Origin: Bisporella sp. PMI_857 | Taxonomy: Eukaryota > Ascomycota > Leotiomycetes > Helotiales > Helotiaceae | Length of the DNA: 64,000 nt | Assembly (NCBI GenBank): GCA_021307315.1 | Contig: JAJSPD010000024.1 | Location: 248,001-312,000, forward strand | Direction of reading: 5' to 3' | Part shown: in pieces, positions 12,248-22,802 of the stretch | Layout of the letters: every line of letters begins with the position of its first letter | How positions within the stretch are numbered: position 1 is the first letter of the stretch | The notes under the pieces: model-generated | Seen by the model: the letters and a program-made list of their open reading frames with translations, nothing else | The model's database searches: none | Told to the model about the DNA's origin: nothing | Made by a program: the position numbers and the translations under genes

Positions 12248-12631
12248 CTAGCCGCAAGTGGTTCGGAAAGAACTAACGTCATCCTGATAGACGTGGCCTG
12301 AAAAGTTCGGTATGCTCGTATCTGAACACTACACTTTAGGTGTCCAGTCAACATCCTTAGTCTGACAGTTTGGGCTGTCGTACAGCGAGAGGCAGCATGC
12401 GGTAGTGCCTGCAGAATCGGCATAATAAAAGTGCATAGAGAAGGCTTCGTTGTTAAGAGTGCCCAAGCTACCGAAGCATTTGGTTCCAGCGGCTCCTTCA
12501 CCGGCCCAAGTCCAAATTTCTCCCATTTCGTCCTAGTTGTAGTTCTTGTTCTGGTAGAAGATCACACGCCAGGTTATAGTCTGGGGGACGAAAGCAAGAA
12601 GGGCAATTGCTGAAATAACGGAAAACTTCAT
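12248..12631 (-). pseudogene. Broken gene for a small cysteine-containing secreted protein
   Basis: From the ATG at 12631 a single frame of 127 codons can be followed to a stop at 12248, interrupted by TAG at codon 33 (12535-12533) and codon 101 (12331-12329). The start looks like a signal peptide (MKFSVISAIALLAFV) and the rest has Cys, aromatic and Gly residues spaced as in small secreted fungal proteins, continuing with the same character past both stops. Both stop codons could arise by a C-to-T change at a CpA site (on one strand or the other), the signature of repeat-induced point mutation, though other routes are possible. An intron skipping codon 33 would be only 35 nt, shorter than any intron here. 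Family not identified. A solo LTR candidate lies 370 bp upstream. Confidence 0.55.
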
Positions 12632-12997
12632 AGTGGATTTTCTATTGCTTTTAATTAGCCCACTTGTATAGAATACAGCTTGTCTCGAAGCGATACTCAC
12701 GAGCAAATATAAGAATAAAATAGTTTTTCGAGAAATACAATTTTTTTAACTATAAGACTGTGTTAAAGCTAGTAGTGCTCAAGAGATTTGACAATTGCTA
12801 TAAGTTTTTACTTTGCTTTCTTTGCGAACTGATCTTGTTAGCTGTGCAGAATCAAACTAAAAGAAAACAAGAAAAAGCTACTTATACTCTTTTAAGGAGA
12901 TTGTACGTAATAATATTGTTTAATACACTACAAATACTAAACCGCAACATTCTGCTATTCGACATATGCTTACTCGCTGCTTTCAAATAGCATATTA
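12632..12997. other. A/T-rich intergenic sequence
   Basis: 366 bp, strongly A/T-rich, between the broken secreted-protein gene and the LTR candidate. No gene is supported. Confidence 0.5.
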
Positions 12998-13314
12998 TGT
13001 AACATGGTTAGAAGGACCCAGGTTCGGGACCAGTCACGTGATGGAGTCAGTAGGAGTCTTGGGAGTCCATTTGGACTCCAAGGACTCCTCAGGACTCCAA
13101 CCCAACCATAGTATGTATATAAGTACTCATAGTTTCGTAGTTTAGGAGCTTCGTGCTCAACTTCATTATAGTTTAGCAATATAGTCTATCTTGTTATACT
13201 TGTAACGTCTCACTCCTCAGTGAGAAACAGTGTCTAGTCTATTTCATACATGCCATACCAACCAACGAGCCCCAAGCCCAGCTACCTTGGCCTAAGGCAA
13301 CCCCGTACGTTACA
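12998..13314. mobile_element. Probable solo LTR of a retrotransposon
   Basis: A 317-bp element bounded by TGTAAC at 12998 and its reverse complement GTTACA ending at 13314, giving the TG...CA ends of LTRs. Inside is a TATATAAG box (13116-13123) in the position of an LTR promoter. The 5' part is built from short GGAGTCC/GGACTCC words that form an inverted repeat (TTGGGAGTCC ... GGACTCCAA, about 13055-13081). There is no flanking coding sequence for gag or pol, so it would be a recombined single LTR. I do not see a clear target-site duplication (TATTA before, TTTTG after), which weakens the call. Confidence 0.45.
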
Positions 13315-13599
13315 TTTTGAGGTCAATTTGTTATTGTCAGGTTCCGAACCGGTATATGTAGTAGAATAAGCATTCTGACAGGCGACGTCGGATATTGTAT
13401 CTTTTTGGCGCGCTTAGTGCTGTGGTAAAGCTTATCAACCCTGGGCATCTACAGTTATGAAGTTGTAAAGTAAAAAAGTTATAAGTATCAAAAGTAACAA
13501 AAATAGTGGTACCTGAGATATTTTTACACTTTTTGATGGTATTTGAGATATTTGCCGTAAATATAAAGTCTCGCGGATGCCTTTTTTACCCTCAGGTTC

Positions 13600-14974
13600 C
13601 TACTTCTTGCTCAGCTTCTCCAGCACCAGCCTATCACAGCCTTTGGGAGCATTGATGGAATTACATATGGCGGACGCTCCGTTAGGCAGATTGACGACAT
13701 AATCTACGCCATATCTCGCAGCCATTCCCCAACCTTGGAAATCCGTAGATACAATCTGGGCACCACTAGCAAAGGCTGCATCTCTCATAGAAGTAGTGTC
13801 ATTGGAGGTAACGGTTGCGATAGGCTCGTCAGATCTAGTTCGCACCCAATAGCCCTTTCGAACTTGCTCCTGGATGTTTTTAAGGTTAGCATCCCCAAGC
13901 GGGTTGTTCAGTTTCTGAAAAGCACAATCTGGCTGTCCGGGTGAGGAATTTGGGAATATGACACGCCCTTCAGCGCTAGGGAAACCTGCAACGTAGGTGT
14001 CATGTGGCACGCCAGTGTTGTCCATTAAGAACATGATGCGTCCACGGGCGGACTCAAGTTCCGGCCACCCATACTTCAAAACAGACTCCTCGAGCGTGAG
14101 ATTATCTCGACGAATATCATCCGGGGTAATCAATTCGTTCGCAGAGAAAACCGACCGGAATTCGGCGTCAAGTGAAGCCATGAGCTCACTTGTATTCCAT
14201 TGGATGGGAGTAGCTCCTCCAAGGTAGGCCATGTCGGCTCCAGCAGTCTTGAATTCAACCATGCTGGTAAGCGGGACATGCTCTGGATTTTTATTTGACC
14301 AAGCTTTGATTAACTTGAGACATTCCACCAGAGTATGGCAAATAGTGCCAACATCAGCGTCCGCTATTGCAGTTTCGTTAGTTTTCTATTCCTGAACTCA
14401 AATTTTATGAGGCCTGGTCTTTATTCGAGTATACTTACAGATATGCAGAACCTTGATCCCCGACTGGTTCAACGCTGGATCACTCTCGAATGGCAGACCA
14501 GCTAGTTTGCGTACGAGTGGTGTCGCATATTTCCCACCATCCGGGTCTGCAAAAATATCCAACTCAAAGCTACGAACCGCTTGATGCTCCGCCTGGATCT
14601 CGAAAGATGGATGAGAATAATAGTAGTTGTCGGGATTGGCCATCAGAGTCTCAAAAGCATCTCTCTCCTTTGGACCAACCTCTCGATGGTAGGAATTGTG
14701 GGTACCAACTACTTGGATTTGATTCATACGGATGCCATTTCCCCAGGTAAGCCCGTTTTTGCTGTATACTTTGGCTGGAGTCGCTTCAACGTTTTGAGCA
14801 AGGAAGTCTTGAATTGATTATGGTCAATGATCCATCTTTCAATATCTAGTGAAAAACGGCTTACAAACAGCAGCCACGGACGCATTCAGCACAGCGGACT
14901 TGATTGAAAGCTATGAAATTGTTAGGTGATGTTTGTTTTAACAAACTGTGCCAGCACTGGTCTGCACATACCAT
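13600..14974 (-). CDS. Secreted Ca2+-dependent phosphoinositide phospholipase C-like protein
   Basis: 393 residues from exons 14974-14972, 14910-14865, 14807-14439 and 14363-13600 (1182 nt). The family (PI-PLC-C1, a TIM barrel) cleaves phosphoinositides with a catalytic His and bound calcium. The sequence shows QIQVVGTHNSYH at residues about 46-57, FELDIFADPDGG, VRKLAGLPFESDPAL and IKVLHISDADV, then C-terminal barrel strands such as VEFK and GRIMFLMDNTG. The start codon is the last three bases of exon 1: ATG directly followed by GTATGT. Only this join yields a hydrophobic N-terminus (LSIKSAVLNASVAAVYFLAQ) like a signal peptide; translation from Met44 would lose it. The late Cys residues (AICNSINAPKGC) fit an extracellular protein. 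The gene seems intact; a near-perfect palindrome lies 157 bp upstream. Confidence 0.82.
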
Positions 14975-15130
14975 GGTTAACGGCGCTGGACTCGATGAGA
15001 TACTGTGCAGCGCTTTGCAGTCGAGTGCCGGGGACCTGAGTATTAAAGTGAGAGGCCGACTGATCTAAAAGTACCAAACGAGTGTTATATACACGATTCT
15101 GGAATGAGACCAAGCCTATTTCGTACAATA

Positions 15131-15154
15131 TGTCATGTGATTGATCACATGACA
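15131..15154. promoter_or_regulatory. Near-perfect 24-bp palindrome upstream of the phospholipase gene
   Basis: Two perfect 11-nt arms, TGTCATGTGAT and ATCACATGACA, are separated by only TG. The centre is 157-180 bp before the phospholipase start codon. Such symmetry suggests a site for a dimeric transcription factor; each arm contains CATGTG, an E-box-like core. Confidence 0.45.
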
Positions 15155-15948
15155 CATATGTCCTTAACGCTGAGCATGTCGTTGCAATTAAGAGCTACAC
15201 GGCCATCTTTATACCTCATACGACATGTCACGGTACATCAAGAGCCAAGTTCAAGAACCACATCACCGGGTCCGGATGAACAGGATACACTGTGGAAGGT
15301 TGTTCTATGATTTCCTCCAGCTGTGATGCCTTTGGAAGAACGAATTATCGCCTGCTTTTCCTCCTCGTGCCTAGCACGTCTGGACATTAAGAGTGGGATA
15401 GACAAAGAGGTTTCTGGCTTGGCAATAACCGTTATGCAGAAGTCAAATACCCGTTGTAGCACTCGGAGTAATGATTGGTCAATTGTTAATATTTCTCCTG
15501 CAGAAGCGCCCACAACCTAGCGCTTTAGCCTGTCTTCCCCTCATCTTTGTGGAACCATCTTGTGAAGCTGCGTACACAGACGCCCTTATTTGCCGTCACG
15601 TAAAAATGACAACATCCATTTATTCCTTCACCTCGAGAATTATTAGGACTTGAAATTTAATCATATTATTTTCTATTCTCAGCCAAAGCAGCATTGTGTT
15701 CGGCAAACTGCACAAAACTCAACGGGGAATATGCGTGTGTGTGGCTGGCTGGTAGAAGTATTGACACAGTTCTTATGTTAATGCTGAAGCTAATACGGTA
15801 ACTGCTATCATATCGCGTCTATCTTATCTAAATTTCCCATAGTTCATAGCACATTATTTCCTACTGTCAATGTGCTGAAGCCTCTGGCACGTTGAATGTG
15901 AGCCACGAGGCCATGCCTCAACAAGATATGTTTGTATATCGCACTATG
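15155..15948. other. Intergenic, no gene seen
   Basis: About 0.8 kb between the palindrome and the end of a decayed hydrolase gene. Open frames are short and featureless. Confidence 0.5.
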
Positions 15949-16933
15949 TTACTCTCCCGATCCACCCTGCTTCCTTACAAAATCGAGAATCAATTGGTAA
16001 ACAACTTTAGGCTTCTCATAAAAGGCAGCATGCCCTGCCCCTCTGATATCATGAAATTCTACTTTTTCGAAATTGCTCCTCATGAAATTTCAATCTTGTC
16101 GATTTACATATGTCGGTCTTCTGTGCCATGAATCACCAGAAACAGGAACGTTTCCTTGGCAGAAATGTTTCGTCCTGAGTTCTGGACAGACTGCTGTCTT
16201 ACCAATAAGTTCAATTTCTCAGTCATTATAACAATTTCAAGATGGAAGACAAACCATCAATGCGACACCCCCAATCCAAGCCAGCCTATCTTCCTCGGGA
16301 AACCCAAACTCCTCCACAACACAGCTATACACGAATTTTAGTACCGTCGCGGCAAAGCCCACAAGTTCGTTGCTTAGCAACTCCGGAATAAGGGCCATAG
16401 CCACAGGATGCGCGATTTGTGGATACATGCTACGATACGGCATTCTATCTAGGAGGGTGCTTCCTGCGATGATATTCATTCCAAACTTTGATATTACATC
16501 TGTTGCGATGATTCCTTTGCGTTGTTTGTTTATGCTCACCGCCCAAAAAAAAAGACATATCTCCAAGACTCCTGTTTTCATCCATGAGTATCTTTGTTGA
16601 GCAAGAAAATCGAAATGGACGACACACCCCCTGCAACAAACGGCTACCTCACCCCGACCGTATTAATCACAGCCTTGAAATCCTCGGCGTGTCGTGCGCT
16701 CTAATAGTCATTCTCCTCAGGCGGCTGCTCGCTCCTCCCATGACTATGAACATCATATCGAATCAAAAACAGACTTTCCAAAAGCGTCAGATCGGAGAGC
16801 TGTTTCGAGATTGCGAGGCTGGTACAAGAGAAGCCATGAATAAAAGCACAGTAGGCTTAGCTGAGTCTCCAACTGCCTGAGCAAAGATCTTCGTCCCATC
16901 CGCTGACTGTACCAATTGCCCTTTGTTCGACAT
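15949..16933 (-). pseudogene. Decayed alpha/beta-hydrolase gene
   Basis: From an ATG at 16933 the first 35 or so codons read like an alpha/beta hydrolase start (SADGTKIFAQAVGDSAKPTV), but the frame is lost before the oxyanion strand and stops at 16787. Family-like segments then reappear in other frames: RYDVHSHGRSEQPPEE near 16770-16720, SARHAEDFKAVINTVGV near 16700-16650, a long central block (DVISKFGMNIIAGSTLLDRMPYR onward, 16515-16260), LVIHGTEDRH near 16130, and the C-terminal catalytic-His region GAGHAAFYEKPKVVYQLIL running to a stop at 15949. At least two frameshifts and three in-frame stops break it, and the nucleophile-elbow region is disrupted. The changes are not of one type, so this is ordinary decay. 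The order of segments shows it was one gene on this strand. Confidence 0.7.
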
Positions 16934-18370
16934 TTTGAGCGGTCGTGATCGTTGACCTACTAACTGCTCACACGAATGAAAACTGACAACCAACAGAATT
17001 TTAAATGCTCTTCCACATGATTGAGGTGACATACACCAGGCAACTTGGCGACGATTTGTAAACCGCATTGGTCTTCATTTGTGATTCGATTACTAATTAG
17101 TGAGTGGCTACATTTTGGCGTGTATGTTATGGCAATGTTTTCGCTGCTAGGGCTAGAGATGCGAGGCTTGGTCATGGTGGTTGCAGGTAATCCGTTTGTG
17201 AGAGATAATAAGCTATCGTGCGGCGAATCTGCATTTTGACGGCGATCTCGAGCCATTTAGCCCACTGATCTATGGCTGCATTCCGGATATACATATATGA
17301 TCAAAGTGGTGAGACTGCCTTGCGCGAAGGTGGATGGGAGCGGCCGGGTTTCTGGTGCGATGGTCCATCAGAGAGAGGGTAAATAGACTATCCCAGATGA
17401 GAATGGACAAGATACCTCTCCTCTCCATGGATAAGCGCCAATGCTCAAGGGTTGATCATGTATTGTAAGTAGAGAATACTCTGCGGTTATTGCGTCATAT
17501 ATCCCCTTGACATGCTAACGTCAGAGAAGCTCAAGCCATGCTCTATATTTGCAATCTGTATTAAGCTGTCCCTCCACACCGAAACATGATCTGACAATCC
17601 TCGCAAGAAATATATTATCCACCATTAGGGTGGATTGACACTTTAGTTGAGCCTGCTTTTGTAGAACCAGAGCATGCACATACTTGATGGTGAACGCCTT
17701 CATGATATCAATACCGAAAATTTCGTTTGTATGCACACTAACCTTCAACCGGGGGGCATTACCTTCTCTAATTATATGGTGTGCATACGTTATTATATGT
17801 AAAATACTAGGACTTAGCCCGAGAGCGCATTATCGCTTCCCCTCAACCATGAATCAATGTATGTAGAACCAGAATGATGAAGGTGCGAGAATGGAAAGGC
17901 AATTTCATCTCAAGCACTAATACCTTCTTTGCAACACATTCCATTGGTTGGAGTGTTGGTTTTGAAGACCGCAGGGATTGTATGTACTAACGTGGAGCGA
18001 GAGGGAGGTTGTGTTTAGTCATCATACAACCTTGCCGTTGTAAATGTTGGGGAGCTAGCCTTGCACTTTTTTTCCGTCAGTTATTACGCTATGCCGTGAG
18101 GAAAGCTGCTTTCGTAAGCATAAGCATAGTGTGAGTGGGCAGGATGGTATGTGCGTCACAACTACCGATTTCATCTAACGTGCAGTGGGCTTATGTAAGA
18201 AGTTGATTGTGGTTTATTACACATGGTTAAATAAAAGAGTGGGGAATGCAAGCGGCTAAGACCATCATACGAGTTATATAATACCACTACTACTACTCTC
18301 CTCTTTGTCAAAGATGCACCAAAGATGCGTTGAACGCCTTGTCAAACACGCATCATGAAATTTGATGTCT
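16934..18370. other. Intergenic, no gene seen
   Basis: 1.4 kb between the decayed hydrolase and the 3' end of a transporter gene. Several open frames of 60-98 codons exist on both strands but none has domain-like features or splice-supported extension. Confidence 0.5.
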
Positions 18371-20206
18371 TCACTTCTTCCACCTGAATCCAGGGTGTTT
18401 CCAATCCAAGTCCTGAACTTGCTTCACGCTCATATCCTGCAGCGCCTCGTCAACATCAATATTCTCCTTCTTCTTGTTGTCCCATGCCATCCAATACCAT
18501 AGGGCAATACTCATCAGCAATATGGTGCTACTGGTAGCAAAGTTCAATCCGTTGCCAATATGATAATTTGGTGCATCGAATGGCAGGAAGCTCCATGTCG
18601 CGATCAAGCCGCCGATATTTCCGAACATAACATTTGTCGCAATGGCTGCTGAGCGTGCTGTATCAGAGACGACGTTTGCAGAAACCTGGGAGTTACATAG
18701 TGCTCCGAAGGAGAAGGCGCCTGAAGCTATGATGAAGGTTGCGCCGTAACGAGCATGAGGGTTGGTCGAGCCGAGAAATATGGCGTAGCCGACCATCATG
18801 ATAGGTGAGGAGATGATGAAGAAGATGTTGCGACGATCGAAGCGCCAGCTCAAGAAGGGGAAGAGCATGGTGAAGAATGCGCCAACGATATAGGGCGGGA
18901 CAGTTTTGAGTTGTTGATATACGACTGTGTGCTTGGGATATATAGTCCTTACAATAGTCGGTGCGAAGAACGCTAGACCTTGGACGGTAATATTGTCAAG
19001 CAGGAAGATCGTCGCGGTGGCCAAGGTTACCGGACTGAAGATGCCACGCAAGAGCTTTGGCACATCCATTTTCTCGAGAACGTCTGTTGTAGCAACTCGT
19101 TCGGACTTGACACGAGCAATAGCTAGAGCCTTTTCGTCCTCCGAGAGCCATCTCGCTGTCTCCGGCCGGTCCGTGAGTGTGAAGAAGGATATGACTGAGA
19201 GAATGATAGTGATGATACCCTCAATAGCAAATATCATACGCCATTTGTGGAGTCCGCCAAAATGATCCAGCTTCAAGATGCCAGAGGCGAGAAGACCACC
19301 GAATGCTCCGGCAAGTGGAGCCATGACAATGTACAGAGAAAGACGGAAGGTCAGCTCGCTTCTTCGGTACCATCTAGACATGTAATACGCGATCCCGGGC
19401 ATCATTCCGGCTTCGAAAACGCCGAGAAGAAAGCGAACAGCGGAAACGGTTGCTTTTGTGTGGCAGAAAGCGGTACAGATAGAGCATATGCCAAAACCAA
19501 GTGAGATGCTTGGGAGAAACCACCCCGGCCCGATATATTTGCATGCTATGTTTGAGGGGATCTCCTGGAGTGAGAGCATTGGAGTTAGTCGGCTGTCTAG
19601 GTATGTATGGGAGTTGAAAATAAGTTTCAACGCTATGCATCGAAAATGCCTCAAGAGCTAGATGATAACAAAGTGTCTAGAGTAGGAAAAATCGATCCGG
19701 GAATCTCGGAACTTACAAATATGATATAGGAGATGTAGAAGATTGACAGTACAGCATTGTAGTCATATTTAACAAGCTTGAGATCTTTCTCAAAGTCGGC
19801 GAGACGTGCATTTCCTGTGAGCAAAGCGTCAGTACAATATTCCGTTTGATCAACGAGCTAGGAAGTCGGGGAAAAAACTCACCAATGTTCGCTCGATCGA
19901 TGAAGCAGAACAGATACAGAAGAGCCACAGTGGGAACGATGAATAAGTCAATCTTGGTGCGTAATCTACTCTCAGCCACGGGATCAAACTGGATCAATGC
20001 TACACCGTGGCTGACTCTCAATCAGCCAACGCCTACCGGGAAGTTCGATACTGTGGGAAATGGATTACAGACCTATCAGTAGCTACTCGTCCAGCTTCAG
20101 CAGCTTCACGGGTAGACCCGAAGGCCTTCGAGTTCCAGGTTGGCGCGTCCTCGCCGCGAGCTTCTTCTACACCAACCTCGCGCGGCTTCTCCTCGGTCGT
20201 TGCCAT
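18371..20206 (-). CDS. MFS transporter, anion:cation symporter (Dal5/Tna1-like) family
   Basis: 519 residues from exons 20206-20073, 20016-19883, 19814-19717 and 19564-18371 (1560 nt). Hallmarks of the fungal ACS group are present: FDPVAESRLRTKIDLFIVPT before TM1, LLYLFCFIDRANIGNARLA in TM1, YNAVLSIFYISYIIFEIPSN, the GPGWFLPSISLGFGI segment, RFLLGVFEAGMMPGIAYYMS, and the central-loop sequence TDRPETARWLSEDE. Members carry vitamins (nicotinate, pantothenate, biotin), allantoate or other small organic acids across the plasma membrane. Twelve helices and the polar C-tail are complete. The first intron has a weak donor (GTCTGT) and its join (ATDR/VSHGV) is the least certain; a shorter protein could start at internal codons. 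A TCACGTGA palindrome lies 193 bp upstream. Confidence 0.88.
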
Positions 20207-22802
20207 GTTGAAGAGGAAGAAAGTTTCAATCTACCAGAACCCTGAGGTAGAGCTTGTGCACAGCTCAGATGGAGTCAGATGGAATGAGATGAATTGAGAT
20301 CTGGAAATTTTTCCTCGAGTCATCATCTTATAAATATTGAGGTCGTCGCCAAGTAATCGCCAAGAAGGTCTGGGGTTGCGGGGAAGTATAGTCTTGTATC
20401 ACGTGATTAAATTCTACCCAGTCAGAAGGGCCGGAATAGGGAGGCGGCAATCCTTTGGGAGGTGAACTCCGTTACTTTAGGTTTCAAGCTCCGACCATGG
20501 CTTGTCAGCCACGACCTATTCAATGATAGCTTCTACCTGGCAGTAGAAATCGGCAAACAGATTATGAAGACCAGGTCACGGGACTAGGTAATGAACGAAG
20601 TTCCATCCCCGATGGAGCCCACAATCATTAATTTGGGTGCTAAAACATACATATCCATCTGCCCAAGAGTCAGCTCTAGATCGGATACCGCTAGAGCTCA
20701 TGAGTGTATTGGATTCAGAAGAGCCAGTCCCCTTCGGCACTAGCCAGATGCAACCATGTCGATGCAGCACGCTTCAAGACTCCCTTTTACAGTAAAATAA
20801 CAGCCGCGGTCCATTTTCTGGAACACCTAGAGAAAGGAGTTCTTCCAATAGGGGTTCTTTGGGGAAATGGCTCCATTCGATCGAGGTTATACTTGGAAAT
20901 GGAGAGATCAATACAGCACCGCAACACCTGATGCAAGGATCTCTTTCAATTGGCGCTGTTGGGAGCTTTTGGAACACTTAGTGGTCTTACCTTAGTTAGA
21001 TTTTCAGCCCTATTCGGCCAAGAAGTATGCAGAGTTGATATATATTCCTGTTTCCGATTTCGATGATACAATGCCCACCATTTGAGAGTGTCCTTTGGTC
21101 AAGAGCCATCAGGACGATTTTGCAGATGGAGTACAGCTCCATCAAAGTTTTGAGTAGTATCCCAAACGTACCAAATAAATGCAGGCTTTTCGGGTGCATG
21201 GGATCCGTGGTCCTACATGTATGCAAGAGATTCGAGTCATGCACAGCACGCAAGAGCATCAAGCACATTACTCGGCATCACGCCGAGATAGTCATTCAAT
21301 CAAAGTGATTTGGATAGAAAAAGGAAGTACCAAGCTTCAATTGCCTCTAACAAAAAAGAAGAAAACTATTCCAAGTATCACTCATTATGATGTGCCCTCT
21401 ACGAACCTTCAGCGTTTTACGTCTGGAGAGCCGAGATTGAATTAATTCGAGCTGGAGTCGAGAATACACGGTACAACGCAACAACACTCGAAACAAAAGC
21501 CCTTTCAGCTCGAATCAAAGTCTATACAGCTGTATATAGCAAAACCTATTATATTTACTTGCCATTCAGTTTCCTGCGCGCTGGCAGAGCGACAGCCAGT
21601 CGAATACTCTCTAAAGCAAAATTTTCACTCGGCCCACTTTTATTTTGAGCCTCAATTCGACATGGAAGCAATTTTTTACAACTACATTTATTTACTTTTT
21701 CACGGTTTCTATGCTTTTCGCAAAAAAAAAATCAGCTTTTAAATACTTAGTACGAGCTATGACCGGTGTTGACTACTAAAAAAACGACGAGAATAAGCTT
21801 CGAAAAAAGACAGCAAAGCCGGCAGAAAAAAAGAGTATTTGTAGAAAAGAAAAAAAGTGTAAAAGTGGTTTTAAAAGTTAAAAAAAAGGGGGGAATTGCT
21901 TTAGTTATATATAGAAACTCGATCTTCAAAATTCACTAGAACATATTAAAAGTTTTTGGAAAAGTGTGTTAAGGCTATTAGTCTATTAATATTGGCTAGT
22001 ATAGTCTTTGTAAAGTACTTGGTGCTCCTGCGTTTCCCCTTTACTCTCGGACAAAGCATATTCAGAACCACAGTATTTGTTACTGTTATTAGGATCGCGA
22101 AGCTCAAGAAAGGGCCTAGCCGTGTTACATAGTCCTCGACTGATACAGCACGTTAAAAGGAATAATAATAATAATATCACTCATCGTGACTTACGAATAA
22201 AGGCGTAAGCGATGAGAATCAAACCCTTACTGTACAACATGTCATCCCTAGCGATGCATTTCTCAGCATGCTTCAGCAACACGACCCCGCTTACAGATTG
22301 CTTGGTAAATGCGGTCCACAGTTATGTCGGCCGCCCACTTTGGGAGATTAGAGAGGTGGGAGCCGAATCTTTAAGTAAAGATGATAGGCTAAATGTTTCA
22401 TAATTTGTGTTTCAGATTGAGGTTATATTAATCAGGTTATTTTCGCCTCGGTAAATACCTTTCTCCGGTAATTTTCCGATCTCATTACCGGATCTATTTC
22501 TACTTTCCGGATCTCTAAAAATCCCATAATCTTTCTTTGAGTATCTGGATATTTTTACGAGTAAATAGTGGGTTCAGAATTATTTAATCCTCTCCCCGGG
22601 TCCTCTTGACAGCAAGGTTCGGTCCCTTACTTTGTAAATCTAGAGCTGTTATACCCACCACTTGTTACAACATATATCGTCATTAACGCCGCCCACTTCT
22701 CGAAGCTCTGTCTTTTTACTTACACCCACGCGTTAGTCGGTAATGCAAATACCGTTTTGGGCATTTTTAACATCTATTTTCATAGCTCTTACGTGGAAAG
22801 AA
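20207..22802. other. Intergenic region of 2.6 kb
   Basis: No supported gene. The stretch 21700-21930 is very A/T-rich with long homopolymer A runs, and 22160-22180 has a short AAT repeat. The left end carries the promoter of the leftward ACS transporter, the right end that of the nitroreductase. Confidence 0.5.
20399..20406. promoter_or_regulatory. TCACGTGA palindrome upstream of ACS transporter
   Basis: Perfect 8-bp E-box palindrome, 193 bp upstream of the transporter start; same core as the paired elements at 4408 and 4548. Candidate bHLH (Cbf1-like) site, by motif only. Confidence 0.35.

Noticed and set aside
16960..17256. Minus-strand open frame of 98 codons just upstream of the decayed hydrolase
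   Set aside because: Could be mistaken for a divergent gene, but has no family features and no splice continuation.
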